Source of the DNA: CAZTAO01 sp964611645
GTDB lineage: Bacteria > Armatimonadota > UBA5829
Reading direction: 5' to 3'
Assembly: GCA_964611645.1 (NCBI GenBank)
Contig: CAZTAO010000038.1
Span: 1-47,090 of the forward strand
DNA length: 47,090 nt
Both the position numbers and the translations under genes were made by a program. Positions 23,433-31,574 of the stretch are shown in pieces. How positions within the stretch are numbered: position 1 is the stretch's first letter; each line of letters opens with the position of its first letter. The notes under the pieces were generated by a model. The model was not told where the DNA came from. It worked only from the letters and a program-made list of their open reading frames with translations, and searched no databases.

Positions 23433-25043
23433 ATGGCTAAAGCGTCTCCAAAGTGGCTTGATAGCGCGGTCTTCTATCAGATATATCCGCAGAGTTTCTG
23501 CGATACCAATGGCGATGGAATTGGTGACATCCCGGGTATCATTGAGAAGCTCGACTATATAAAGTATCTAGGCGCGAACACCATCTGGCTTAGCCCCTGG
23601 TTTGATTCTCCGTTCCGCGACGCCGGTTACGACATATCGGACTACTGCAAAGTCGCGCCGCGCTACGGCACCAACGAGGACGCCAAACGCCTCTTCGATG
23701 AAGCGGCCAAAAAGGGCATCCGGGTGGTTCTGGACCTGGTTATCGGCCACACGTCCATAGATCATCCCTGGTTCCAGGAATCCTGCAAGGAGGAGAAGAA
23801 CAAGTACTCCAACTGGTACATCTGGAACGATTGCGCATACACCCGCACTGACGGTCAGGACTACTTCATTGCAGGCTACGGCGAGAGATATGGCGGGTTC
23901 ATGCCCAACTTCTTCTACTCTCAGCCGGCTCTGAACTATGGTTTCGCCAAGCCCGATCCCAAGCGACCGTGGCAACTGGCGACGAACCACCCCGACGTGT
24001 TGGCCATGAGAGAAGAGATCAAGAATGTTATGCGGTTCTGGCTTGAGATGGGGTGCGCGGGTTTTCGCGTTGACATGGCGCCGTCGTTGGTCAAGCATGA
24101 CACCGATTCCAAGGCCACCAGCGCTTTCTGGAAAGAGATACGCGCGATGCTTGGGGAAGAGTACCCGGAGGCCGTGCTGATCTCCGAGTGGTCCGACCCG
24201 TCGAAGGCAATCCCTGCCGGATTCCACACAGACTTCCTGATCTTCACCGAGGGCTACTACACTCTGTTCCGCTGTGAAAGACCTTACCGATGGCTGCCTG
24301 AGTGTGAGGGGAAGAACAGCTACTTCAACAAGGCCGGCAAAGGCGATATTATGCCTTTTCTGGAGGAGTTGGCCAGGCACACCGCCATAACCAGGAACAA
24401 GGGCTATATCGCGCTGGTGAGCGGCAACCACGACTTCATCCGCATGTCCAATGGCAAGGATGCGGACGATCTTGCGGTAGCGTTCGCTTTCTTGCTGACG
24501 ATGCCGGGGCTGCCGTTCATATACAATGGGGACGAGATCGGCATGCGGTTCCTGGACGGCGTGCCATCCAAGGAGGGGGGCTACGAGCGCACGGGCAGCC
24601 GGACTCCAATGCAGTGGACCAAAGACGCGAACGCGGGATTCTCAACCGGCGATCCGGCGAGCCTGTATCTGCCGGTGGACACGTCCGCGGACGCGCCTGC
24701 GGTATCTGACCAGTTGGGCAAAGAGGGATCGCTTCTTGAAACCCTCAAGGCGCTCATAGCGCTCAGAGGCGAGCACCCCGCGCTGCAGCCCAACGCGAAG
24801 TTCTCGGTGGTCTACGCGGAAAGCAAGAAGTATCCGTTTGTGTTCGAGAGGCAGGCCAAGGGTGAGCGACTTCTGATAGCGGTCAACCCGGCAGACAGGC
24901 CCGTGTCCCGCAAACTGGACATCGCGGACGCCAAGAGCGTCGAAGAGTGCCTCATAGGCAAGGGAGCAACCCTGAAGAAGACCGATGCCGGATTCCGCCT
25001 GCAAATGGCCGGAGCGTCCTACGGCGTGTTTCGATTGAAGTAG
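23433..25043 (+). CDS. GH13 alpha-glucosidase / alpha-amylase family enzyme
   Basis: A 536-aa glycoside hydrolase of the GH13 oligo-1,6-glucosidase/trehalose-synthase-like branch. It has no signal peptide, so it acts on alpha-glucosides in the cytoplasm. The N-terminus SAVFYQIYPQSFCDTNGDGI is characteristic. Catalytic residues can be placed: nucleophile Asp214 (GFRVDMA), acid/base Glu252 (LISEWSD) and the transition-state Asp334 (SGNHDFIR). A C-terminal beta domain starts near 460. The usual NHTSD is replaced by GHTSI. The ribosome site is a modest GAGGTAAG. It has its own candidate promoter downstream of the LacI-type regulator locus. Hydrolase versus transglycosylase cannot be told from the sequence. 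Confidence 0.88.
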   Translation: MAKASPKWLDSAVFYQIYPQSFCDTNGDGIGDIPGIIEKLDYIKYLGANTIWLSPWFDSPFRDAGYDISDYCKVAPRYGTNEDAKRLFDEAAKKGIRVVLDLVIGHTSIDHPWFQESCKEEKNKYSNWYIWNDCAYTRTDGQDYFIAGYGERYGGFMPNFFYSQPALNYGFAKPDPKRPWQLATNHPDVLAMREEIKNVMRFWLEMGCAGFRVDMAPSLVKHDTDSKATSAFWKEIRAMLGEEYPEAVLISEWSDPSKAIPAGFHTDFLIFTEGYYTLFRCERPYRWLPECEGKNSYFNKAGKGDIMPFLEELARHTAITRNKGYIALVSGNHDFIRMSNGKDADDLAVAFAFLLTMPGLPFIYNGDEIGMRFLDGVPSKEGGYERTGSRTPMQWTKDANAGFSTGDPASLYLPVDTSADAPAVSDQLGKEGSLLETLKALIALRGEHPALQPNAKFSVVYAESKKYPFVFERQAKGERLLIAVNPADRPVSRKLDIADAKSVEECLIGKGATLKKTDAGFRLQMAGASYGVFRLK

Positions 25044-25052
25044 ATTGTAGCT

Positions 25053-25255
25053 CCCTCGCCCACCGCAGTGGGAGAGGGCTGGGGTGAGGGACTTACCGCC
25101 TGCCAAGCCTGCACAATGTTTGCGGATAGCGCCACGCCGCAGCGGCTAGGAAGGGCCTGCAATGAATCGGTAGATCATCTCTTCCCCTCACCCCAACCCT
25201 CTCCCCGCGGGACCGGGGAGAGGGAGTCAGAACCCTCGCCCACCGCAGTGGGAGA
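25053..25255. repeat. composite intergenic palindromic repeat
   Basis: The 23-bp unit CCCTCGCCCACCGCAGTGGG plus AGA occurs at 25053-25075 and again, same strand, at 25233-25255. Each contains CCCAC/GTGGG. After the first copy stands GGGCTGGGGTGAGGGA; inverted to it, CCCTCACCCCAACCC-type sequence begins at 25184. A 10-bp hairpin CCCTCTCCCC/GGGGAGAGGG (25197-25206, 25215-25224) lies in the right part and shares its core with 1808-1836. Such C/G-rich palindromes are common dispersed intergenic elements. No gene lies within. Confidence 0.7.
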
Positions 25256-25281
25256 TAGCTAATTATTGACACTGATCAATT

Positions 25282-26397
25282 ATGAAAGGACGTCAATTGA
25301 AGAACATTCAACTGCCATTGATAGACCCGAAACCCGATGTTGCCCGATTCCTGCGGGTGATACGCGGGGAAGAGATTCCTTCGGCTCCGCCGCTGGTGGA
25401 ACTGTTCCTTGATGGAGAAGTGATCCAGGAGATATCGACGAAGTATCTTGGCCGCAACTGGGTGCTGCCCGGTTCCGACCGGGAGTCGCAGGCCGCCTAC
25501 TACCGCAACTGGATCGAAGTCTATTGGCGGATGGGGTGTGATTACGTCAATATGGGCGGGGGAATCTGGTTTGAGAGCAAGTGGATCCAGGCTCCCGACA
25601 CCGCCGAGCTTCCCAGGGACAACCGCAACTGGATGGACGAAGGCACCGGGCCTATCGCGTCGTGGGAAGACTTCGAGAAGTACCCGTGGCCTGACGTGGA
25701 CAAAGCCGACCTGTGGGCTTATGAGTTTGTGGCGAACAACCTGCCGGATGGAATGGGACTGTTCATCTGCCCGTATTCCGGATTCTTCGAGCTGGGAATT
25801 GCCGAACTGCTTGGCTACGAGAACGCCTGCTACATGCTCGTGGACAATCCGGAACTGGTCGCGGCGGTCTGCGAGAAGGCAAGCGAGCTGATTCTCAAAT
25901 TCTACAAGAGGCTCATTGGCCTGCCGAACCTTCGGGCGGTGTTCCAGGGAGATGACATGGGCTACAACCACGGAACAATGATCGGCCCTGATGATCTGCG
26001 CAAATACGTTCTGCCCTGGCATAAGAAGTTGTCCGCGCTGGCTCACGAGAACGGCCTCGCGTACCTTCTGCACTCATGCGGCAAACTTGACGACATAATG
26101 GACGACCTCATCGACGACGTGGGCATAGATGGCCGCCACTCATTCGAGGACAACAGCAACTCCGTGCTCGACTTCAAGGCTAGGTATGGCGGCAGGACAG
26201 CTACTCTGGGTGGGATCGACGTAGACAAGCTGGCGCGCCTGCCGGAGGAAGACCTTCGGCGTCACGTTCGCAGAGTTATCGAAGCCTGCAACCCCGGTGG
26301 GCGGTTTGCCTTGGGTTCCGGCAATACAGTCTGCAACTACATACCGATCTCCAACTACTTCGCGATGGTCGAGGAGGGTATGCGGTTTGGCGCATAG
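25282..26397 (+). CDS. uroporphyrinogen decarboxylase-like (corrinoid methyltransferase type) protein
   Basis: A 371-aa TIM-barrel protein of the URO-D superfamily. It is less likely a heme enzyme than a methyltransferase of the MtaA/MtbA type, because it has the zinc-site pattern His264-x-Cys266 (LLHSCGKLDD) with a further Cys351 (SGNTVCNYI) 85 residues later. Such enzymes move methyl groups between corrinoid proteins and thiols. No corrinoid protein is encoded beside it, so the substrate is unknown. It overlaps the double-cubane reductase gene by 11 bp. The ATG at 25282 has no ribosome site. A TTG at 25297 with AAAGGA 6 nt upstream is an equally good start. Confidence 0.8.
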   Translation: MKGRQLKNIQLPLIDPKPDVARFLRVIRGEEIPSAPPLVELFLDGEVIQEISTKYLGRNWVLPGSDRESQAAYYRNWIEVYWRMGCDYVNMGGGIWFESKWIQAPDTAELPRDNRNWMDEGTGPIASWEDFEKYPWPDVDKADLWAYEFVANNLPDGMGLFICPYSGFFELGIAELLGYENACYMLVDNPELVAAVCEKASELILKFYKRLIGLPNLRAVFQGDDMGYNHGTMIGPDDLRKYVLPWHKKLSALAHENGLAYLLHSCGKLDDIMDDLIDDVGIDGRHSFEDNSNSVLDFKARYGGRTATLGGIDVDKLARLPEEDLRRHVRRVIEACNPGGRFALGSGNTVCNYIPISNYFAMVEEGMRFGA

Positions 26398-27553
26398 TGA
26401 GGAAGCGAGCAAAGGAGAGATCACGTCGTACTTTGCCGATATGATCGACCACTGCCTTGAGTACGCCGAGCAGCAGAAAGCGGCTGGAAAGCCGGTGGTC
26501 GGCATCATGTGCGAGTTTACCCCTCGCGAGCTGATCATGGCGGCTGGCGCGGTTCCTGTGTGCCTCTGCGGCGGCTCGGCCAAGACCATTCCCGCCGCGG
26601 AGGAGCGCCTGCCATCGAACCTTTGTCCGCTGATCAAGTCGACCTATGGCTATCTGCTCACGCACAAGAACCCGTTCCTGGAAATGGCGGACCTGATAGT
26701 TGCCGAGACAACCTGCGACGGCAAGAAGAAGATGCTCGAGCTTATGGCGGAGAGCAAGCCGGTCCATGTGCTGGAGCTTCCCCAGAAGTCCGACGACAGC
26801 GACGCTTTCCAGCGTTGGTTGGATGAACTGCGGAAGTTCCGGCAAGTGCTGGAAGAGACACTTGGCGTGACAATCACCGACGACGCGATCTGGGATGCCA
26901 TCAAGCAGATGAACGGCGAGCGAAGCCTTAGAAGATCGCTGGCGCAGATGATGAAGTCCGACAATCCTCCCATCTCGGGCTGCGAACTTCTGGACATGAA
27001 GAGCAGCATCTCCTGCATTCCGGAAGACTTGGAGATGTACGAGCGAGCGCTTACTCTGCCTCCGCCAACTCCCGCCTCTGGGGAAGAGGTCACGAATCGT
27101 GTTCGGGTTCTCTTCACCGGCGTGCCCACGGTCTACGGTGCCGAGAAGGTTGTCGAAATCATAGAGGAGCGGGGTGGGGTGGTGGTCGCGCAGGAGAACT
27201 GCACCGGCCTCAAACCCATCTGGGACGACGTTGATGAGAGCGAACCCGACCCAATGATCGCCCTCGCCCGCAAATACTACCAGACCGGCTGCTCTGTGAT
27301 GACCCCCAACAGGAAACGCTTCGAGATGCTCAGGGCTATAGTCGAGCAGTATAGGCCGGAGTGCGTGATCGAACTGGTCTGGCAGGCCTGCCTGACCTAC
27401 GATGTGGAATCGTATCAAGTCAGACGGCTGGCCGATGAACTGGGGCTGCCCTACCTGCGCATAGAATCCGACTACGGTGACTCCGACCGCGAGCGCATCG
27501 CGACCAGAGTGGAGGCCCTGTTTGAGACAGCGTCTAGGTCGGTGAAGCGATGA
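26387..27553 (+). CDS. 2-hydroxyacyl-CoA dehydratase-family / double-cubane-cluster reductase
   Basis: A 388-aa protein of the HgdB/BcrC-like family, of the single-subunit type related to YjiM and the double-cubane-cluster reductases. Cysteines are placed for iron-sulfur binding: Cys42 (IMCEFTPREL), Cys59/61 (PVCLCGG), Cys80 (NLCPLIKS) and Cys110 (AETTCDGKKKM). The second half repeats the fold (RVLFTGVPTVYG, LVWQACLTYDVES). Paired with its ATPase it performs ATP-driven low-potential reduction of small substrates. The usual partner subunit is absent. The chosen start is TTG 26387 with GAGGAGGG 8 nt upstream, overlapping the previous stop. Its stop overlaps the activator gene by ATGA. Confidence 0.85.
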   Translation: MAHSEEASKGEITSYFADMIDHCLEYAEQQKAAGKPVVGIMCEFTPRELIMAAGAVPVCLCGGSAKTIPAAEERLPSNLCPLIKSTYGYLLTHKNPFLEMADLIVAETTCDGKKKMLELMAESKPVHVLELPQKSDDSDAFQRWLDELRKFRQVLEETLGVTITDDAIWDAIKQMNGERSLRRSLAQMMKSDNPPISGCELLDMKSSISCIPEDLEMYERALTLPPPTPASGEEVTNRVRVLFTGVPTVYGAEKVVEIIEERGGVVVAQENCTGLKPIWDDVDESEPDPMIALARKYYQTGCSVMTPNRKRFEMLRAIVEQYRPECVIELVWQACLTYDVESYQVRRLADELGLPYLRIESDYGDSDRERIATRVEALFETASRSVKR

Positions 27554-28329
27554 TCTGCGTTGGACTGGACGCCGGGTCCCGGGCAGTGAAGGTTGTGTTG
27601 CTGGATTTCCTGACCAGGCGCATCGTGGGCTCGGCGGTCGCTGACCAGGGCACGGACATTGTCTCTTCCGCCTCGGACATCCTCGATGCGGCGCTCGCTG
27701 AGGCGGGTGTCATAAGGCAGGATGTCGCCCGAATAGTCGCAACCGGCTACGGGCGCAACTCCATACGCTTTGCCGATAAGACCGTTACCGAGATCACCTG
27801 CCACGCAGTGGGGGTGAGAGAACTGGCGCCGGAGGCTCGCACGGTTGTGGAGATAGGTGGCCAGGACAGCAAACTTCTGCGCCTGGACGAGGACGGCGCC
27901 TTGCACGATTTCTCCATGAACGACAGATGCGCCGCCGGAACAGGCTGTTTTCTTGAAGTCGTGGCGAGACGGTTCTCGACCGAAGTCAGCAGGTTGGGGG
28001 AGTTGGCTGCAAGCGCAACTGCTCCTGCTTCGATAAGCAGCACCTGCGTGGTATTTGCGGACACTGAGATTGTGAGCCTTCTGGCGCAAGGCGAGACGCC
28101 GGCGAATATAGTGGCGGGCGTACAGAAGTCCATAGCCAGTCGGATCGCGGCGATGGCGGGCGGGCGAGTGGTGCCTCCTGTGCTGTTCTCGGGCGGGGTA
28201 GCTCTGGTGCCGGGGATGGACGACTGGCTTGCCTCTGTTCTGGGCCACCCAGTGAGGGTTTCGCCGATGCCGCAGTTCACCGGGGCGCTTGGCGCTGCGC
28301 TACTTGCCTGCAAACTCAAAGAGAGCTAA
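27550..28329 (+). CDS. acyl-CoA dehydratase activase (BadF/HgdC-type ATPase)
   Basis: A 259-aa ASKHA-fold ATPase that drives an electron, at ATP cost, into the reductase encoded just upstream. Seen motifs: GLDAGSRAVKVVLLD (phosphate-1), VEIGGQDSKLL (phosphate-2), and the two Cys of the dimer-bridging 4Fe-4S cluster, Cys127 (NDRCAAGTG) and Cys166 (SSTCVVFADTE). FSGGVALVPG forms the adenosine loop. The length is standard for the family (about 260). The ATG overlaps the preceding TGA by ATGA. It requires low-oxygen conditions, since the family is oxygen sensitive. Confidence 0.93.
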   Translation: MICVGLDAGSRAVKVVLLDFLTRRIVGSAVADQGTDIVSSASDILDAALAEAGVIRQDVARIVATGYGRNSIRFADKTVTEITCHAVGVRELAPEARTVVEIGGQDSKLLRLDEDGALHDFSMNDRCAAGTGCFLEVVARRFSTEVSRLGELAASATAPASISSTCVVFADTEIVSLLAQGETPANIVAGVQKSIASRIAAMAGGRVVPPVLFSGGVALVPGMDDWLASVLGHPVRVSPMPQFTGALGAALLACKLKES

Positions 28330-28410
28330 CTTGGGTAAGCTGTGAAGGATTACGCTGCATCCGGGTCTAACATGTTTGTGTGAAGTCGCCATTGAGTATC
28401 GGAGGCGTCA

Positions 28411-28725
28411 ATGCGGAATAATGACATACTTGGCCGTATCCTCGGCTTGCTGATAACAATAGCGGGCGTGGTGATACTGTTCTACGTTTTTCAGCATGCT
28501 CTGAGTCTATTCACATCGGATACAATGGGCATTCAGATGCCCGAGGGCAAGAAAGAAGCGGCGACTGCGCTCAACGCTCTTGGCGTGTCTGCCCTCATGC
28601 TGTTCTTCCGGATCGCGCTGTTGTTTCTGATGTCGATAGTGGGATCGATTGTAACGAGCAAGGGCATACAACTGATGGTCGCGTCCCGCTGTGGCGTTCT
28701 ACCGGCAAAGGAACCTGAAGCCTGA
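28411..28725 (+). CDS. small two-helix membrane protein, unknown function
   Basis: A 104-aa protein with two clear transmembrane helices (about residues 9-34 and 59-82) and a polar loop between them (TSDTMGIQMPEGKKEAATAL). I do not recognise a family. GGAGG stands 6 nt before the ATG. It is convergent with panC, the two stop codons being directly adjacent. It may be co-transcribed with the activase 81 nt upstream, but no link in function is visible. Confidence 0.65.
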   Translation: MRNNDILGRILGLLITIAGVVILFYVFQHALSLFTSDTMGIQMPEGKKEAATALNALGVSALMLFFRIALLFLMSIVGSIVTSKGIQLMVASRCGVLPAKEPEA

Positions 28726-29571
28726 TTAGCTCAGCACTGTGTTGTCTATCAGCCTCGTGGAACCCACTTTGGCCGCCAGCAGCACCACCGCGCCTTGCTG
28801 TGTGCTCTCCATCGGCTCCAGTGTGTCTTTGTTGACCACTGCCACGTAGTCGATTACCACCGATGGCTCTGAGTGTATAGCTGCCGTGACCTTGTCCGCA
28901 ATGATCTCAGGGTCCGTCTCGCCGGCTTCGTGCAGTGACTTCGCCAAGTTCAGCGACCCGCTCAACACAAGCGCCGATCGTCTTTCCTCGGGGCTCAGAT
29001 ACACGTTGCGCGAAGACATCGCCAGGCCATCAGCTTCGCGAACAGTCTCTACCCCCACTATTTCCAGCGGCATATTGAGGTCTCGAACCATCTTCCGTAT
29101 GACCTGCAACTGCTGGTAGTCCTTCATCCCGAAGTAAGCTCTGTCGGGCCGGACGATGTTGAAGAACTTGGCGCAGACCGTTGTCACTCCCCTGAAATGC
29201 CCGGGGCGTCTGGCCCCCTCGAGCATCTCGGTGACTCCGCCGACATCCACCCACGCGTCAAAGCCTTCCGGGTACATATCTGCGGCCGAAGGCGCGAAGA
29301 CCGCGTCTACTCCTGCCTCTTCGCACTTGGCCAGGTCCGAGTCGAGCGTTCTGGGATACTTGCCGAAGTCTTCGTTTGCGCCGAACTGCGTCGGGTTCAC
29401 GAACACGCTCACAACCACCCAGTCACACTGGTCAAGAGCCTTTCGGGCAAGGGTGATGTGGCCTTCGTGCAGCGCGCCCATAGTGGGCACCAGGCCGATG
29501 CGCTTGCCGGAGCCTCGGGCGCACACGGATACATCAATCATTCCGGGGATGGAGTGGATTAGTCTGGACAT
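28726..29571 (-). CDS. panC: pantothenate synthetase
   Basis: Joins pantoate and beta-alanine with ATP to make pantothenate (vitamin B5), the precursor of CoA; cytoplasmic. The 281-aa length is standard. Motifs: VPTMGALHEGHITLARKA (the HxGH-type ATP site), VSVFVNPTQFGANEDFGKYP, FGMKDYQQLQVIRKMV and MSSRNVYLSPEER. It follows panB by 26 nt on the minus strand as the last gene of a long cluster. The ribosome site before the ATG is weak (AGATAGAG). Confidence 0.97.
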   Translation of the reverse strand: MSRLIHSIPGMIDVSVCARGSGKRIGLVPTMGALHEGHITLARKALDQCDWVVVSVFVNPTQFGANEDFGKYPRTLDSDLAKCEEAGVDAVFAPSAADMYPEGFDAWVDVGGVTEMLEGARRPGHFRGVTTVCAKFFNIVRPDRAYFGMKDYQQLQVIRKMVRDLNMPLEIVGVETVREADGLAMSSRNVYLSPEERRSALVLSGSLNLAKSLHEAGETDPEIIADKVTAAIHSEPSVVIDYVAVVNKDTLEPMESTQQGAVVLLAAKVGSTRLIDNTVLS

Positions 29572-29597
29572 CTCTATCTATACCTGCGATTGTGGAG

Positions 29598-30395
29598 TTA
29601 TGGAGTGGTGGATGGCGGAAACTCGCCGGAACGCACCTCGTCGGCATACTGCTTCATCGCGCCAACCATGGTCTCTCGCAGCTTCGCATATTGCTTGGCA
29701 AACGGGGGAACGAACTTATCATACAATCCCAGAATGTCGTGAACCACCAGAACCTGCCCATCACAGTGTGGGCCGGCTCCTATGCCTATTGTGGGTATAT
29801 CCAGCGACTCCGTGACCCTCTGGGCCAGTTCCGACGGTATCTTCTCCAGCACAAGCGCGCAGACTCCGGCCTCCTGAAGAGACAGTGACTCTTGCAGAAT
29901 CCGCTCTGCTTCCATCTCCGTGGTGCCCTGGGTCTTGTACCCGCCGAGTTGGTGGATGGATTGCGGAGTCAGCCCCAGATGGCCGACTACCGGTATCCCG
30001 GTATCCACCAGCCGCCGAACCAACCTGCATACCCTGGTTCCGCCCTCCAGCTTCACGGCCTCCGCGCCGCCGTCCCGCACCAGCATTCCCGCGTTGCGGA
30101 CCGCCTCATCCTCGCTCAACTGGAATGACAGGAACGGCATATCTGCCAAGATAAGCGCTTTGGTTGCGCCTCTTGCAACTGCGGCGGTGTGGCTGATCAT
30201 ATCTGCCATGGTGACCTGCAACGTCGTCTCGTAGCCCAGTACGACCATCCCAAGGCTGTCTCCGACCAGAGCGACATCTATGCCCGCCTCATCGACCAGC
30301 GTGCCCCAGAGGTAATCGTATGCAGTGAGCACGGTGATGCGTTCGCCGCGCTCCTTCTTGGCTCTCAGTTCCCAGACTGTAGTCCTGCGTTTCAC
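29598..30395 (-). CDS. panB: 3-methyl-2-oxobutanoate hydroxymethyltransferase
   Basis: Adds a hydroxymethyl group from methylene-tetrahydrofolate to ketoisovalerate, giving ketopantoate, two steps before PanC. The 265-aa (alpha/beta)8 protein shows ITVLTAYDYLWGTLVDEAG, VGDSLGMVVLGYETTL, VKLEGG, VVGHLGLTPQSIHQLGG and IGIGAGPHCDGQVLVVHD. The GTG start has AAGGCAGG upstream. It lies 12 nt after the DnaJ-like gene. folK, in the same cluster, feeds the folate cofactor it uses. Confidence 0.97.
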   Translation of the reverse strand: MKRRTTVWELRAKKERGERITVLTAYDYLWGTLVDEAGIDVALVGDSLGMVVLGYETTLQVTMADMISHTAAVARGATKALILADMPFLSFQLSEDEAVRNAGMLVRDGGAEAVKLEGGTRVCRLVRRLVDTGIPVVGHLGLTPQSIHQLGGYKTQGTTEMEAERILQESLSLQEAGVCALVLEKIPSELAQRVTESLDIPTIGIGAGPHCDGQVLVVHDILGLYDKFVPPFAKQYAKLRETMVGAMKQYADEVRSGEFPPSTTP

Positions 30396-30407
30396 AAATG
30401 GCCTGCC

Positions 30408-31574
30408 TTAGACTTCGTCGGATGTCGGGGAAATTGATGACCCGAGCACCCACCCAACAATCATCGATGGAAACGCGAGGTTTCCACAGAACATCAATAC
30501 CTGATCCTTGTACTGGGGGTCGTAAAGCAGCGCGCCTATGCCGATTACGGCCATAACAAGCACAAACACTACAAGCACGGAACGTGACAAGCTGCCCTGC
30601 ATCAGGCCGAAGACGCAATAGAAAATGAACGCAATCGGGAACCAGAACACCGAGATAATCGGAGCCAGGATCCCTGTTGGGAATATCGCCCATTTGCCGG
30701 CCCCGGACTCAAGCAATATCTCTTCGCTTGTTCTCCCCAGCCAGCCATTTGCGGCAACGACGAAGCCTACGGCCGCGGATGCTCCGGCGGTGAGCATTAT
30801 GACATTTATGCTGAGGCCCCCGGCAAACGGCAGTTCCCGCCCAAGAGCATCCTGGAAAGTAGTTCCCCAGTTGCTCCTGATCAGAAACAGCAGGAACAAT
30901 GCCACAAACCAACTGACGACATTCACGATGATGAAGCCCAGGCCAAATGGACTTTTCACTTCTTCCTGGTCTTTCATGTCATCGATCTTCTCACCGATCA
31001 GAGCGTTGAGCTTTCTCTCGGTGGAGGCATCATATGGATCGAACTGCACTGCGTAGCTGTAGGACTTGATCGCGGCATTGAGCATCTTCTCTGCCTTGTA
31101 GGCATCTCCAAGCAGAGAGTGCAGCCGAGCGGCCTTTGGAAAGTGCCGCAGGGCGTCGCGGAGGACCGCCTCCGCATCTCCGTACCTCTTCTGGTATATA
31201 GCCTTCTGGGCCTCGTCTATGACATCGGACAGCGACCTCGGCACGTCGTACATCGCGGCGCGTTCCTTGGTCCTGTTTCTGTCCGCTGTTTTGCTCCGGG
31301 GAGCGTTCGTTGGAACCGGCCTGGCGGATGCCGCACCCACGGCTTCCAGCTCTCGCCTCAGTTCCGCATCGTATGCGCTTCGTTTGGTAGGATCGCTGAG
31401 GATCTCGTACGCTTCAGTGATCTGGATGAACGCCCTGTGCGCCGACGCCTTGTTGGTGGCCACATCCGGATGGTACTTGCGCGCAAGCTGCCTATAGCGA
31501 CGCTTTATCTGTGACTCGCTGGCCACGCTGGAAACGTCCAGTATGTCATAGAGGTTCTTACTATCGGATCTCAT
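30408..31574 (-). CDS. membrane-anchored DnaJ-domain protein with TPR-like repeats
   Basis: A 388-aa protein. Residues 6-70 are a J domain (NLYDILDVSSVASESQIKRR, with HPD in the KYHPDV stretch), so it should stimulate an Hsp70. Residues about 112-185 hold two TPR-like repeats (RYGDAEAVLRDALRHFPKAA; MLNAAIKSYSYAVQFDPYDA). From about 205 to 380 there are five or six hydrophobic helices. It therefore looks like a membrane-bound co-chaperone with its J domain in the cytoplasm. The ATG overlaps the stop of the GspF-like gene by 4 bp. A role in assembling that inner-membrane system is an inference from position. Confidence 0.82.
   Translation of the reverse strand: MRSDSKNLYDILDVSSVASESQIKRRYRQLARKYHPDVATNKASAHRAFIQITEAYEILSDPTKRSAYDAELRRELEAVGAASARPVPTNAPRSKTADRNRTKERAAMYDVPRSLSDVIDEAQKAIYQKRYGDAEAVLRDALRHFPKAARLHSLLGDAYKAEKMLNAAIKSYSYAVQFDPYDASTERKLNALIGEKIDDMKDQEEVKSPFGLGFIIVNVVSWFVALFLLFLIRSNWGTTFQDALGRELPFAGGLSINVIMLTAGASAAVGFVVAANGWLGRTSEEILLESGAGKWAIFPTGILAPIISVFWFPIAFIFYCVFGLMQGSLSRSVLVVFVLVMAVIGIGALLYDPQYKDQVLMFCGNLAFPSMIVGWVLGSSISPTSDEV

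Noticed and set aside
25053..25255. Insertion sequence
   Set aside because: There is no transposase frame inside and the length is about 200 bp; it fits a palindromic intergenic repeat better.
25266..25271. TTGACA as a -35 box for the UroD-like gene
   Set aside because: No -10 box lies at the right distance; one would fall inside the coding sequence.
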